This document shows, piece after piece, positions 1 through 7,719 of a DNA stretch of 64,000 nt. The stretch covers positions 108,254 to 172,253 of the IMG/VR virus record IMGVR_UViG_3300033994_001756; one strand, 5' to 3'. Position 1 is the first letter of the stretch, and each line of letters opens with the position of its first letter. The notes beneath the pieces are model-generated. The model had not been told where the DNA came from. It saw nothing but the letters and a program-made list of their open reading frames with translations, and made no database searches. Source of the stretch: a virus. The position numbers were made by a program, and so were the translations under genes.

Positions 1-150
1 AAGTTACTAAATAAAAATGTAAGAGCAATGATAAGTGGGAGGAAAAAAGACTTGCAAAAGCCTGACTTCCACTTCGATAAATTAGTTTCCATATTCAAGA
101 GAAACTATAGAGTGGAAGTTAAGATCTTCGTAGAAGAAACACAAGACTAA
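1..150 (+). CDS. C-terminal end of an unidentified protein (5' truncated)
   Basis: An open frame enters from the left edge and stops with TAA at 148-150, giving the last 49 residues of a protein whose start lies outside the window. The tail is basic then acidic, ending in FVEETQD. It sits 20 bases before the next start and in the same direction, so it probably belongs to the same replication/recombination operon. I do not recognise the family from this fragment. A nucleic-acid metabolism gene is likely from position only. Confidence 0.6.
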   Translation, partial: KLLNKNVRAMISGRKKDLQKPDFHFDKLVSIFKRNYRVEVKIFVEETQD

Positions 151-170
151 AACTCTAAAGGAAAAGAACC

Positions 171-404
171 ATGGGCAATCTATTACTTTTGCTTACTGTA
201 TTTGCAGTAGGATTCGTTTTAATAGGATTATCATTCTTAATTGGTATGGTTTTTGGATGGTTCGCAAACGAATATTTCAATCCAGTCTCAGCTCATGCAA
301 CTGGGCATCCAGAAATGTATGATGAGAATGGAAACTATATTACCGAGGAATTAATTGCTGTACGTTTTGAGGAAGAAGACGACGAGGACGACGAAGAGGA
401 TTAA
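171..404 (+). CDS. Small membrane protein with acidic tail, function unknown
   Basis: The first 30 or so residues are a hydrophobic segment (LLLLLTVFAVGFVLIGLSF, then GMVFGWF) that should span the membrane once. The polar C-terminal half ends in a run of Glu and Asp. A purine-rich ribosome site (AAGGAAAAG) lies about 6 bases before the ATG. It is followed after 3 bases by RNase H. It could be an inner-membrane effector or an anchor; no family is recognised. Acidic single-span proteins of this size are common in cyanophages. Confidence 0.75.
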   Translation: MGNLLLLLTVFAVGFVLIGLSFLIGMVFGWFANEYFNPVSAHATGHPEMYDENGNYITEELIAVRFEEEDDEDDEED

Positions 405-407
405 TTT

Positions 408-1289
408 ATGATACTGGTTGATATGAATCAGTGCATGATTAGTAATTTGATGATGCAAACTAGACTGAGTGACGGACTAGATGAAAATATGGTCCGTCAC
501 ATGGTACTTACATCTCTCAAATCATACAAAAAAAAATTTCATGCCGAGTATGGCAACTTAGTTCTTTGTTACGATAGCAAGCACTATTGGAGGAAAGAAA
601 TTTTTCCATACTATAAACAAAACCGAAAAAAAGATAGAGAGAAATCTTTATTTGATTGGTCTCAGATCTTTGAAATCTTGAATAAAATTCGAGATGAAAT
701 TCGAGATAACTTTCCATATATTGTAATGGAAATTTATGGAGCTGAGGCAGATGATATTATTGCCACTCTATCAAAACATGTTACAGTCCACAACATCAAA
801 AAGCAAAAAGAAAATTTAAAGACTGAAAAGGTCTTAATTTTATCAGGCGATAAAGACTTCATTCAATTATCGAAGTATCCCTGTGTAACTCAATATAATC
901 CTGTTCAAAAGAAGTATGTAAATGATGGGATAGATCCCAAATTATACATCAAAGAACATGTGATCAAAGGTGATAGGTCAGATGGTATTCCAAATTTTCT
1001 ATCTGAATCAGATACCTTTGTTTCTGGTAAAAGGCAGAAACCCATTAGCAAGAAGAATATTGCAAAATGGATTACTGCAGAACCAGAAAGTTATTGCAAT
1101 GAACAACAGTTAATTAACTATCATCGCAATCAAAAACTTATAGACCTAGCCTGTATCCCATCTGAAATAGAGGATAAAATTATCACTGAGTACAACTTGT
1201 TAAATAGTAGTACACCAAATAAAATTTCAATGAACTACTTCATTGAAAACAGGTTAATAACATTATTAAATGAATTGGAGGATTTTTAA
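408..1289 (+). CDS. rnh: T4-type RNase H (5'-3' exonuclease / flap nuclease)
   Basis: This FEN-1/PIN-like nuclease removes RNA primers from Okazaki fragments during phage replication. The acidic metal-binding residues of the family are visible in order: D5 in the first strand (MILVDMN), D56 (CYDSKHYWRKE), E113, D115 and D116 (GAEADDI), D148 and D150 (LSGDKDF), and D189 and D192 (KGDRSDGIPN). This matches the spacing of the T4 enzyme (two metal sites, helix-hairpin-helix-like GIPN segment). At 293 residues it is close to the T4 length of 305. ATG 408 follows the upstream stop by 3 bases. Its product acts together with gp32 and gp59, both encoded downstream. Confidence 0.93.
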   Translation: MILVDMNQCMISNLMMQTRLSDGLDENMVRHMVLTSLKSYKKKFHAEYGNLVLCYDSKHYWRKEIFPYYKQNRKKDREKSLFDWSQIFEILNKIRDEIRDNFPYIVMEIYGAEADDIIATLSKHVTVHNIKKQKENLKTEKVLILSGDKDFIQLSKYPCVTQYNPVQKKYVNDGIDPKLYIKEHVIKGDRSDGIPNFLSESDTFVSGKRQKPISKKNIAKWITAEPESYCNEQQLINYHRNQKLIDLACIPSEIEDKIITEYNLLNSSTPNKISMNYFIENRLITLLNELEDF

Positions 1290-1292
1290 CTC

Positions 1293-1745
1293 ATGGCTGA
1301 ACTACCAGTAGAAAGACTTCTGATTTCGGAAGTTCTACAAAAAGTATCTAATGCAAAAACAAAAAAAGAAAAGATTGAACTACTACGTAAGTATAAAAGC
1401 GCAGCACTTCAATCAATTTTAATTTGGAACTTTGATGACAGTGTAATTACTCTTTTACCAGAAGGTGAAGTTCCGTACACTCCAAACGAAGCTCCAGTAG
1501 ATACAGAGCACACTCGACTACTACATGAATATCGAATTCTGTATAACTTTGTAAAGGGCGGAAACGATGGTCTTGCAAACAACAAACGAGAGACCATGTT
1601 TATTCAATTACTAGAAAGTCTTCATCAAGATGAAGCTAAAGTTCTTTGTATGGTAAAGGACAAAACCCTAGGTAAAAAATATAAGATTACTAAAGCTTGT
1701 ATTGAAGAAGCCTATCCTGAAATTAAGTGGGGCAATAGGTCGTGA
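1293..1745 (+). CDS. Conserved phage protein resembling DUF6433
   Basis: A 150-residue soluble, mostly helical protein. It opens with a charged helix (VERLLISEVLQKVSNAKTK) and has a central acidic, Pro-containing linker. The sequence pattern (KKEKIELLRKYKSAALQSIL, then a C-terminal YKITKACIEEAYPEI) fits the uncharacterised DUF6433 family of T4-like cyanophages. I match it from memory and not by search. It lies 3 bases after RNase H and just before a small ORF and thyX, so it is likely co-expressed with replication genes. Function unknown. Confidence 0.8.
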   Translation: MAELPVERLLISEVLQKVSNAKTKKEKIELLRKYKSAALQSILIWNFDDSVITLLPEGEVPYTPNEAPVDTEHTRLLHEYRILYNFVKGGNDGLANNKRETMFIQLLESLHQDEAKVLCMVKDKTLGKKYKITKACIEEAYPEIKWGNRS

Positions 1746-1746
1746 C

Positions 1747-2004
1747 ATGTGTAAAATCGTACATCAAGATTGCAGCAGAGATTTAGCAAAGGATAAAACA
1801 CTACCATTAAATTCATACCTAGTCACCTATGAGGTTGACAACCAGACAAGGTATGATATAATAGTGTGTAACAAGCGGGCTCAGATCTTTGATATGTACT
1901 GGGACAAGTACCGTGAAGGTCTGAAAGACATCCGCTGGACCGATGGCAAGGTCAACCCCAAACTATGGGGAGTTCAACCAAAGGAACCCAAAAAGAAAAA
2001 GTAA
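1747..2004 (+). CDS. Small basic protein, function unknown
   Basis: The product is 85 residues, beginning MCKIVHQDCS and ending in a lysine tail (KEPKKKK). An upstream in-frame ATG at 1702 would overlap the preceding gene by 44 bases. ATG 1747, placed 1 base after that gene's TGA, fits the tight packing seen throughout and is preferred. The core (TYEVDNQTRYDIIVCNKRAQ) looks like a small beta-strand-rich domain. Unknown function; conserved position before thyX suggests a DNA-metabolism accessory. Confidence 0.75.
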   Translation: MCKIVHQDCSRDLAKDKTLPLNSYLVTYEVDNQTRYDIIVCNKRAQIFDMYWDKYREGLKDIRWTDGKVNPKLWGVQPKEPKKKK

Positions 2005-2006
2005 CT

Positions 2007-2669
2007 ATGAGCAATGTTTTTTTGATTTCGTTAAGTCAAGGTGCTGGAAAACTAGAAGGTAAGACAGCCCAAGAAGTGATTACTTATACTGCTCGTGTAA
2101 GTAATCCAGCAAACCAAGAAAAGTTTGATACTGCTGCTGGACTTCTTCGATACTGCATTCGTGAAAATCATTGGAGTATCTTTGAACAAGCTGATATGAC
2201 TCTGGAGATTAATACTACCAGAGGAATCGCGGCTCAAGTGCTTCGTCACCGTTCATTTACATATCAAGAATTTTCACAGCGATATGCTGATACGAAACTT
2301 CTCACTGATAGACCATCAGTTCCAGATCTTCGCCGTCAGGATACCAAGAATCGCCAGAACTCAATTGATGACTTTGGTGATTATGTGAAGCTAAAAATGC
2401 AAGGTGAAATTCAAGAACATTTTGAGAAGAGTCAACAACTATATGATTCTCTTCTCAAACAGGGTGTGGCAAAGGAATGTGCAAGGTTTGTGCTTCCTCT
2501 AGCCACCCCAACAAGGATTTACATGAAGGGCTCAGCCAGGTCATGGATTCATTATATCAATCTACGATCTTCAAATGGAACCCAAAAGGAACATATGGAT
2601 ATCGCAAATGAATGTAAAGATATCTTTAAGACCTGCTTCCCTGATATTGCAGAAGCACTAGACTGGTAA
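2007..2669 (+). CDS. thyX: Flavin-dependent thymidylate synthase ThyX
   Basis: ThyX makes dTMP from dUMP using methylene-tetrahydrofolate, FAD and NADPH, feeding dTTP to phage replication. The diagnostic RHR-x7-S motif is intact at residues 80-90 (RHRSFTYQEFS), followed by Q-R-Y (91-93). The downstream Arg-rich segment (GSARSWIHYINLR) is the usual C-terminal substrate-binding part. Length (220 residues) is normal for the family. An upstream in-frame ATG at 1965 lies inside the preceding gene; ATG 2007, two bases after that gene's stop, gives the expected N-terminus. Such thyX genes are common auxiliary genes of marine T4-like phages. Confidence 0.95.
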   Translation: MSNVFLISLSQGAGKLEGKTAQEVITYTARVSNPANQEKFDTAAGLLRYCIRENHWSIFEQADMTLEINTTRGIAAQVLRHRSFTYQEFSQRYADTKLLTDRPSVPDLRRQDTKNRQNSIDDFGDYVKLKMQGEIQEHFEKSQQLYDSLLKQGVAKECARFVLPLATPTRIYMKGSARSWIHYINLRSSNGTQKEHMDIANECKDIFKTCFPDIAEALDW

Positions 2670-2686
2670 TGTGAAATTTCTTTGTT

Positions 2687-3235
2687 ATGAACATCTTTTA
2701 TTTGAATTACAATCCAGCTATATGTGCTCAAGAACATTGTGACAAGCATGTAGTCAAAATGATTGTCGAGTATGCACAACTTCTATCAACCGCTCATCGA
2801 GTTCTTGACGGTATTGGTTATTACGAACTTTCTAATAAGAATCGACAAGTCAAGAGATTCAAACTCGATGAGCCAAGAGAATCAAATCTCTATAAAGCTT
2901 GTCATATTAACCACCCTTCTGCTATCTGGGCTAGGAGTTCTAGATCACATTACAACTGGCTCTATGAACTCTTTGAACAATGTTGTATTGAATACACCAG
3001 AAGATACGGCAAGTTTCATGCTACTGAATCTTTGAGAGCATATTTAAAACATCCTCCTAATAATCTTCCTGATTTGGGGTGGTCTGATCCACCTCCAGCT
3101 ATGCCCGATAAATATAAGGAAACTGACACAATTCAGTCTTATCGTAATTATTACATTGGAGATAAAATTGCTTTTGCAAAATGGAAATCTCCTTCTACTA
3201 TCCCTGAATGGTTTAAGACAAATGCCAACCTATAG
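2687..3235 (+). CDS. Conserved phage protein, CDKHVVKM family, function unknown
   Basis: A 182-residue protein with a distinctive N-terminus (NIFYLNYNPAICAQEHCDKH then VVKMIVEYAQLLSTAHRVLD). I recall this pattern from many phage genomes. A distant resemblance to the pyrimidine-dimer glycosylase (endonuclease V) fold is possible, because the His-Lys rich first helix and the overall size are similar, but I cannot confirm it. A Trp/His-rich centre (HPSAIWARSSRSHYNWLYEL) and a C-terminal KWKSPSTIPEWF segment are also present. It lies between thyX and phoH, consistent with DNA metabolism or repair. Confidence 0.8.
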   Translation: MNIFYLNYNPAICAQEHCDKHVVKMIVEYAQLLSTAHRVLDGIGYYELSNKNRQVKRFKLDEPRESNLYKACHINHPSAIWARSSRSHYNWLYELFEQCCIEYTRRYGKFHATESLRAYLKHPPNNLPDLGWSDPPPAMPDKYKETDTIQSYRNYYIGDKIAFAKWKSPSTIPEWFKTNANL

Positions 3236-3455
3236 ATTCAAAGATAATAACACTGGTGAAGAGTTTGAGAAGTGGATGTATATGGCTGACCGAGAGCCAT
3301 ATCTAAAAGAAAACCCACACATCACCCAAGTTCCAACAGGAATGTATTCTATCAGCGAAGTTGGGGACTGGAAAAACACGAAAGTCCCTGGCTCATTTAA
3401 AGATGTGTTAGGTCGCATCAAAAAATCATATCCCAACTCAACTTTTGACGTATGA
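3222..3455 (+). CDS. Small FmdB-like protein without zinc ligands
   Basis: The product is 77 residues, beginning MPTYRFKDNNTGEEFEKWM. The MPTY(E/R)F opening resembles FmdB-type putative regulatory zinc ribbons, but the Cys pairs of that family are absent. It may therefore be a degenerate or phage-specific relative. A longer in-frame start at 3156 would lie deep inside the upstream gene; ATG 3222 overlaps that gene by only 14 bases and is chosen. It overlaps the phoH start by 4 bases (ATGA), so translation is likely coupled. Confidence 0.75.
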   Translation: MPTYRFKDNNTGEEFEKWMYMADREPYLKENPHITQVPTGMYSISEVGDWKNTKVPGSFKDVLGRIKKSYPNSTFDV

Positions 3456-4207
3456 CAAGTTCCCGTAGAAGAAAGAATGAAAGTTCATTTGCAGATTTAT
3501 CATCTAAAAAAATGAGGAGAAAAAAGCCAATTGATGCTGAGCATATGGTTGATATTCAACCTCTGACTCCAGCTCAAGAAAAAGTATTTGAAGAATACGC
3601 AAACGACAAAAATCTATTTCTATATGGAGCTGCAGGTACAGGTAAAACATTTGTTAGTCTCTACCTAGCACTAAAGGATGTATTAAACGATAAAACTCCA
3701 TATGAAAAAGTATATATGGTTCGTTCTCTAGTTTCTACTAGGGAGATTGGTTTCCTTCCAGGAGATCATGAGGATAAGTCAAGCCTTTACCAGATTCCAT
3801 ATAAGAACATGGTAAAGTACATGTTTGAGATGCCAGATGATGCTTCATTTGAAGCTTTGTATGGTAATCTAAAAGGACAAGGAACTGTAAGTTTCTGGAG
3901 TACATCATTCATCCGTGGTACTACTCTTGATAACTGTATCATCATTGTTGATGAAAGTCAGAATCTTAATTTCCATGAACTAGATTCTATCATCACTCGT
4001 GTTGGGCAAGATGCTAAAATTATTTTCTGTGGTGATGTTCAACAAACTGACCTTGTAAAGACCAACGAAAGAAATGGTGTTCTGAATTTCATGAGCATTC
4101 TTCAAACTATGGATGAATTTTCCATGGTAGAATTTGGAATCGCCGACATCGTTCGTTCAGGTCTAATCAGAAGTTATCTAATCAGCAAACTTAATTTGGG
4201 ATTCTGA
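3452..4207 (+). CDS. phoH: PhoH-like P-loop ATPase
   Basis: A 251-residue P-loop protein with Walker A GAAGTGKT at residues 59-66 and Walker B IIIVDESQ around 163-170. These are followed by a sensor-like segment (IIFCGDVQQTD), the signature layout of the PhoH family. In hosts PhoH belongs to the phosphate-stress regulon. In marine phages it is widespread and its role, possibly RNA-linked ATPase or helicase work, is not settled. The basic, Ser-rich N-terminus of about 25 residues is phage-specific. It overlaps the previous gene by 4 bases and is followed after 2 bases by a GTG-started nuclease gene. Confidence 0.93.
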   Translation: MTSSRRRKNESSFADLSSKKMRRKKPIDAEHMVDIQPLTPAQEKVFEEYANDKNLFLYGAAGTGKTFVSLYLALKDVLNDKTPYEKVYMVRSLVSTREIGFLPGDHEDKSSLYQIPYKNMVKYMFEMPDDASFEALYGNLKGQGTVSFWSTSFIRGTTLDNCIIIVDESQNLNFHELDSIITRVGQDAKIIFCGDVQQTDLVKTNERNGVLNFMSILQTMDEFSMVEFGIADIVRSGLIRSYLISKLNLGF

Positions 4208-4209
4208 TA

Positions 4210-4875
4210 GTGTTTGTACATTTAAATAATGAACCTCTGATTGATTTACAAGCTATAACTACAGATAGCGGGAGGCTATACTTAACTCCAGATGGAAATA
4301 AGTATCCTTCCGTTACTACTGTTATTGGTACCACTTCAAAGAAGTCAATTCTACAATGGAGGAAAAGGGTAGGGGAAGCAGAGGCTAATCGTATTTCTTC
4401 CAGAGCAGCATCTAGAGGTACAAATCTTCACCTAATGAATGAAGACTACCTAAATAATATGTTCAATGAAGAGAAGTACAAAGATAAAGTACTGCCTCTA
4501 TTCATGTTTAAACATTTAAAACCTTTCCTAGATAGAATTAACAACATTCATGTCTTGGAAGGAGCACTATACAGTGATAAACTAAAACTTGCTGGACGAG
4601 TTGACTGCATTGCAGAATATGAAAACGAGCTAGCAATTATAGATTTCAAGTCTTCTACTGAACCAAAAAAGAGAGAGTGGATTGAAAACTATATTGCACA
4701 AGAGTGTGCATATGCAATGATGTATTATGAACGTACTGGTATCAAAGTAAAAAAACTTGTAACTTTAATCGCCTGTGAGGATGGAGAAATCCAAGTCTTC
4801 CAGGAGTACGATATCATGAAATACATGAAAGTACTAATGGAATACATCAGAGCCTATGAAGAACAACGAACTTAA
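4210..4875 (+). CDS. RecB/Cas4-like PD-(D/E)XK exonuclease
   Basis: A 221-residue nuclease of the PD-(D/E)XK superfamily. Visible motifs in order are a RG-x2-LH segment (RGTNLH, residues 69-74), E117, D132 in AGRVDCIAE, D145-x-K147 in IIDFKSS, and a QE-x2-YAMMY segment typical of the RecB-family QxxxY motif. These residues bind the metal and DNA. The start is GTG at 4210, two bases after phoH. It probably processes DNA ends in recombination or degrades host DNA. T4 itself lacks an obvious counterpart here, but cyanophages often annotate an exonuclease at this place. Confidence 0.82.
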   Translation: MFVHLNNEPLIDLQAITTDSGRLYLTPDGNKYPSVTTVIGTTSKKSILQWRKRVGEAEANRISSRAASRGTNLHLMNEDYLNNMFNEEKYKDKVLPLFMFKHLKPFLDRINNIHVLEGALYSDKLKLAGRVDCIAEYENELAIIDFKSSTEPKKREWIENYIAQECAYAMMYYERTGIKVKKLVTLIACEDGEIQVFQEYDIMKYMKVLMEYIRAYEEQRT

Positions 4876-5119
4876 TGAATTATTTGAAGACAAATTTATG
4901 ACAGCATCTAAATTTTCCATGGAAGTGGAAGAGATCGTCCGGTCAAATCAGGGCGGTCTCAATTATATTGATGCAGTATTAGTTTACTGCGAAGAGAATG
5001 ACATTGAACTAGGAAATGTTTCAAAATTAATTTCTAAACCACTTAAAGAAAAAATTAAAGTTGATGCTCAACGTATGAACTTTATGAAACGAACTTCTCG
5101 TGCCAGACTTCCTTTATGA
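4856..5119 (+). CDS. 33: gp33-like late transcription coactivator
   Basis: An 87-residue protein matching the C-terminal two thirds of T4 gp33. It has a helical core (YIDAVLVYCEENDIELGNV) and a short hydrophobic end (RARLPL) where gp33 binds the sliding clamp. gp33 bridges RNA polymerase beta-flap, the late sigma gp55 and the gp45 clamp to activate late promoters. ATG 4856 overlaps the nuclease gene by 20 bases; a second in-frame ATG at 4898 is possible but would trim the N-terminal helix. It overlaps gp59 by 4 bases, as in other T4-like cyanophages. Confidence 0.82.
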   Translation: MKNNELNELFEDKFMTASKFSMEVEEIVRSNQGGLNYIDAVLVYCEENDIELGNVSKLISKPLKEKIKVDAQRMNFMKRTSRARLPL

Positions 5120-5706
5120 ATGGGTTTGATGTTTATCGAACATATCTAGCAATAAAACTACACTTTAGTAAAGATAATTTTGATTTTTTTAAATGTGGTA
5201 CAGGTAAAGCCAAAGCTTCACTAGAGGCATTTGAAAAACGAAAAGACAAATACTTTTTTAAGAAGTTGGCTACAAAATTTAGTCAAGATGAATTGATTCA
5301 ATATTTTGTAGCTCACTTTGTACAAAACAGAGACACTTGGATTGGAGATATTTCTAGGATAGAAAACACTTCAGTCTATTTAAATTGGCTAAAGAAAATT
5401 CAGAGCATGAGCTTTGTCTTTTCAAATGATTTAGATATCTTATTGAAGGAACATTCATTTGAAGATATCTTTAAGGTAACTAATACACATCCTCCAGTTA
5501 TAAAACAATACCTTTCAAGTTCTATAAACTTGGAAACATTAGTTATTCTTAACCAATTATTAAACTTCATTAAAGACTTTGATACTTCAATTAATGATCC
5601 TGTAGTTTGGCCAGATATCAAGAAGAAGGTACTGAAATACGAACCTTTCCTTTCACTAGATAAACCTAAATATAAGCAGATAGTTTTGTCGAAGGTTTCT
5701 AGCTGA
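5116..5706 (+). CDS. 59: gp59-like loader of gp41 replicative helicase
   Basis: A 196-residue, largely helical protein (T4 gp59 is 217) starting MNGFDVYRTYLAIKLHF. It contains FKCGTGKAKASLEAFEKRKD then FFKKLATKF, a pattern typical of gp59. It binds forked DNA and gp32 and loads the gp41 helicase at replication and recombination forks. Its neighbours fit: gp33 overlaps its start by 4 bases and gp32 lies two genes downstream. The many Lys and aromatic residues in the N-terminal half fit DNA binding. Confidence 0.88.
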   Translation: MNGFDVYRTYLAIKLHFSKDNFDFFKCGTGKAKASLEAFEKRKDKYFFKKLATKFSQDELIQYFVAHFVQNRDTWIGDISRIENTSVYLNWLKKIQSMSFVFSNDLDILLKEHSFEDIFKVTNTHPPVIKQYLSSSINLETLVILNQLLNFIKDFDTSINDPVVWPDIKKKVLKYEPFLSLDKPKYKQIVLSKVSS

Positions 5707-6041
5707 TGTCTTTTTTTGAAAACGAATTAATTCGTGATGAATTAGAAGAAATGACTTTATTATATAAAGAAATTTCTTTTATAATGTATAGTCCTCATGA
5801 AAAATCTCAAGAGACTCGTAGAGAATGTCTGGATAAATTAAACAGACTTGTAGAACTTCAAGAGCTTCTTTATTTCAGAGCAAAGTATTCTAGCGATGAA
5901 GAAGCTGAAGAGTTCGTTGACATGTTAAGGACATCTGCTACATTCCTTGGGGTGCCCCCAGATGTGGATGTGTCACAAATCTTCACCCACATGAAGCAAG
6001 ACATCATCCGAGCCAAGGAGGCACTTGACAAATCTCTCTGA
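5706..6041 (+). CDS. DUF1825-like protein (cyanobacterial family)
   Basis: A 111-residue helical protein beginning MSFFENELIRDELEEM. The pattern matches the small DUF1825 family otherwise known from cyanobacterial genomes: a short MxFF(D/E)(S/N)E start, two long amphipathic helices, then a C-terminal SQIFTHMKQDI helix. Function is unknown in both host and phage. It starts on the last base of the gp59 stop region (TGATG overlap) and precedes gp32, so it is placed within the replication operon. A host origin for the gene is likely but not shown here. Confidence 0.8.
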   Translation: MSFFENELIRDELEEMTLLYKEISFIMYSPHEKSQETRRECLDKLNRLVELQELLYFRAKYSSDEEAEEFVDMLRTSATFLGVPPDVDVSQIFTHMKQDIIRAKEALDKSL

Positions 6042-6115
6042 CTCTGCTACCATACTCTCATGGGTTGGGGCACACGAGCCAAATCCATTTAATCCAACTA
6101 ATACGGAGAATCCAC

Positions 6116-7021
6116 ATGTCTTTTGCAACACTCAAGCGTAACTCATCCAACTCATTTGATAAGCTAACCCAAGAAATCGAAAAAATGTCTAGCACAGAAG
6201 GTGGTGCAGACGAAAGGTTCTGGAAGCCTGAGATGGACAAGTCAGGCAATGGCTACGCTGTCATTCGTTTCCTCCCAGCTCCAGAAGGTGAAGACGTACC
6301 CTGGGCGAAGGTATGGAGCCATGCTTTCCAAGGTCCTGGTGGCTGGTACATTGAAAACTCTCTAACTACTCTCAACAAAAAAGATCCTGTAGGTGATCTC
6401 AATCGTCAGCTCTGGAACACTGGTAGTGATAAAGATAAAGAAGTTGCTCGCAAACAAAAGCGTAAGCTAACCTATTACACTAATATCTATGTCGTAAAGG
6501 ATCCTGCTCACCCAGAAAACGAAGGTAAAGTATTCCTTTACAAGTTTGGCAAGAAGATCTTTGATAAGATCACCGAAGCTATGCAACCTGCATTTGCAGA
6601 TGAGCAAGCTATCAATCCATTTGACTTCTGGACTGGTGCAGACTTCAAAATCAAGCTTCGCAAAGTAGAAGGTTACTGGAACTATGACAAGTCTGAGTTT
6701 TCTACTCCTGGTACTCTAGGTGATTTTGATGATGCTAAGCTAGAGCAAATTTATTCAAAGGCTCATAGTCTAACTCAATTCTCTGCAGATGATAACTTCA
6801 AAACTTATGAAGAACTAGCTAAGCGTTTAAACGATGTTCTAAACTCAAAGCCAGTTCAACGAATTGATCGTGAAACTTACGAAGACGAAGAGCAGAACGT
6901 AATTGAAACCGTTGCTTCTTTTGCTTCTACTTCTACTCCATCCTTTGCTTCACGTTCTACTAGCAATGATGATGAAGATGATACCCTCAGTTACTTCGCT
7001 CGACTAGCTGAAGAAGATTGA
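6116..7021 (+). CDS. 32: gp32 single-stranded DNA-binding protein
   Basis: A 301-residue ssDNA-binding protein that coats replication and recombination intermediates. Family features are a basic, Ser-rich N-terminal segment for cooperativity (FATLKRNSSNSF), an OB-fold core rich in aromatic and basic residues (WAKVWSHAFQGPGGWY, KQKRKLTYYTNIYVVKD), and an acidic C-terminus (NDDEDDTLSYFARLAEED) that recruits partners. The Cys/His zinc site of T4 gp32 is not seen, as in other cyanophage versions. ATG 6116 with GGAG 5-8 bases upstream is preferred over the in-frame 6065. A 74-base leader before it could hold autoregulatory structure as in T4, but I see no convincing pseudoknot. Confidence 0.92.
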   Translation: MSFATLKRNSSNSFDKLTQEIEKMSSTEGGADERFWKPEMDKSGNGYAVIRFLPAPEGEDVPWAKVWSHAFQGPGGWYIENSLTTLNKKDPVGDLNRQLWNTGSDKDKEVARKQKRKLTYYTNIYVVKDPAHPENEGKVFLYKFGKKIFDKITEAMQPAFADEQAINPFDFWTGADFKIKLRKVEGYWNYDKSEFSTPGTLGDFDDAKLEQIYSKAHSLTQFSADDNFKTYEELAKRLNDVLNSKPVQRIDRETYEDEEQNVIETVASFASTSTPSFASRSTSNDDEDDTLSYFARLAEED

Positions 7022-7029
7022 TAATATTA

Positions 7030-7055
7030 AAGGAGGCTTAAAGCCTCCTTTTTTT
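7030..7055 (+). terminator. Intrinsic terminator after gp32
   Basis: A near-perfect inverted repeat, AAGGAGGCTT (7030-7039) against AAGCCTCCTT (7041-7050), is followed by TTTTT. It ends the replication operon and sits exactly between convergent gp32 (+) and gp53 (-). It may also work for the minus strand, where it is followed by a T-rich stretch. Confidence 0.9.
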
Positions 7056-7707
7056 ATATAGAAGTTTCGGGAAATCTAATACCAGCAGAATCAATCTTGT
7101 ATTCAGTATCATATGCAAACAGAGATGCAATCTCTTCTTCCATCGTGGTTAAGAATTGTGGTCTAATTAAAAATATTTCCTTTTTATTTTCATTCTCTCT
7201 ATATTCAAACTCTCTATTGGTAATTGGAGTCATTACTTGAGATCCGGATTTCAATGAGCCAGTTGAAGTAGTGAATGTATATGATGGATAATAGCCAACT
7301 ACTTCTTGTGTGGATCTTCCTTCATTATATTCAATAATGATTCCACCTTGTAAAACAAGATTATTTCCTTCATATAATTCTTTAGTTTCCCAAAATTTAA
7401 TTTTGTCTTGATTATTACCGTACTTCTTTTCTATAGCTAAATCTAATTCGTAATCTGACACTGGCCAATCATTATTCACATCAATAATGTTATTAAGGAT
7501 TAGAATGGTCCAGTACCAATCAGGAGATCCATATTGTTTATTTGATACTTGCTCTGGAGTCTCACCTTGTTGGATTGTGTATCGAGTAGATGCCACATAT
7601 AAAGCGTTTAGGTTATCTCTAAATCTAACTCTACGAAACAGATTTTTAGATAACTTTAACCCACCTTTGTATGGATAATAAAAATTTGGTTGTGAGTTAA
7701 AAAACAT
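7054..7707 (-). CDS. 53: gp53-like baseplate wedge subunit
   Basis: A 217-residue wedge protein (T4 gp53 is 196). The N-terminal half carries the LysM-like signature of gp53: RYTIQQGETPEQVSNKQYG, then SPDWYWTILILNNIIDV, a 'peptide of Tyr-Trp' segment conserved in the family. gp53 joins the wedge late and links neighbouring wedges during baseplate closure. It is on the minus strand together with gp48, convergent with gp32, while nearly all other genes are on the plus strand. The stop codon overlaps the T tract of the gp32 terminator. Confidence 0.9.
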   Translation of the reverse strand: MFFNSQPNFYYPYKGGLKLSKNLFRRVRFRDNLNALYVASTRYTIQQGETPEQVSNKQYGSPDWYWTILILNNIIDVNNDWPVSDYELDLAIEKKYGNNQDKIKFWETKELYEGNNLVLQGGIIIEYNEGRSTQEVVGYYPSYTFTTSTGSLKSGSQVMTPITNREFEYRENENKKEIFLIRPQFLTTMEEEIASLFAYDTEYKIDSAGIRFPETSI

Positions 7708-7719
7708 TGGTACTCTCCA

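Noticed and set aside
1965-2669. Longer thyX start at 1965
   Set aside because: It would overlap the upstream gene by 40 bases; ATG 2007 gives the usual ThyX N-terminus.
6042-6115. gp32 translational operator pseudoknot like that of T4
   Set aside because: Partial pairing between about 6060 and 6092 is present, but no convincing pseudoknot could be drawn by eye.
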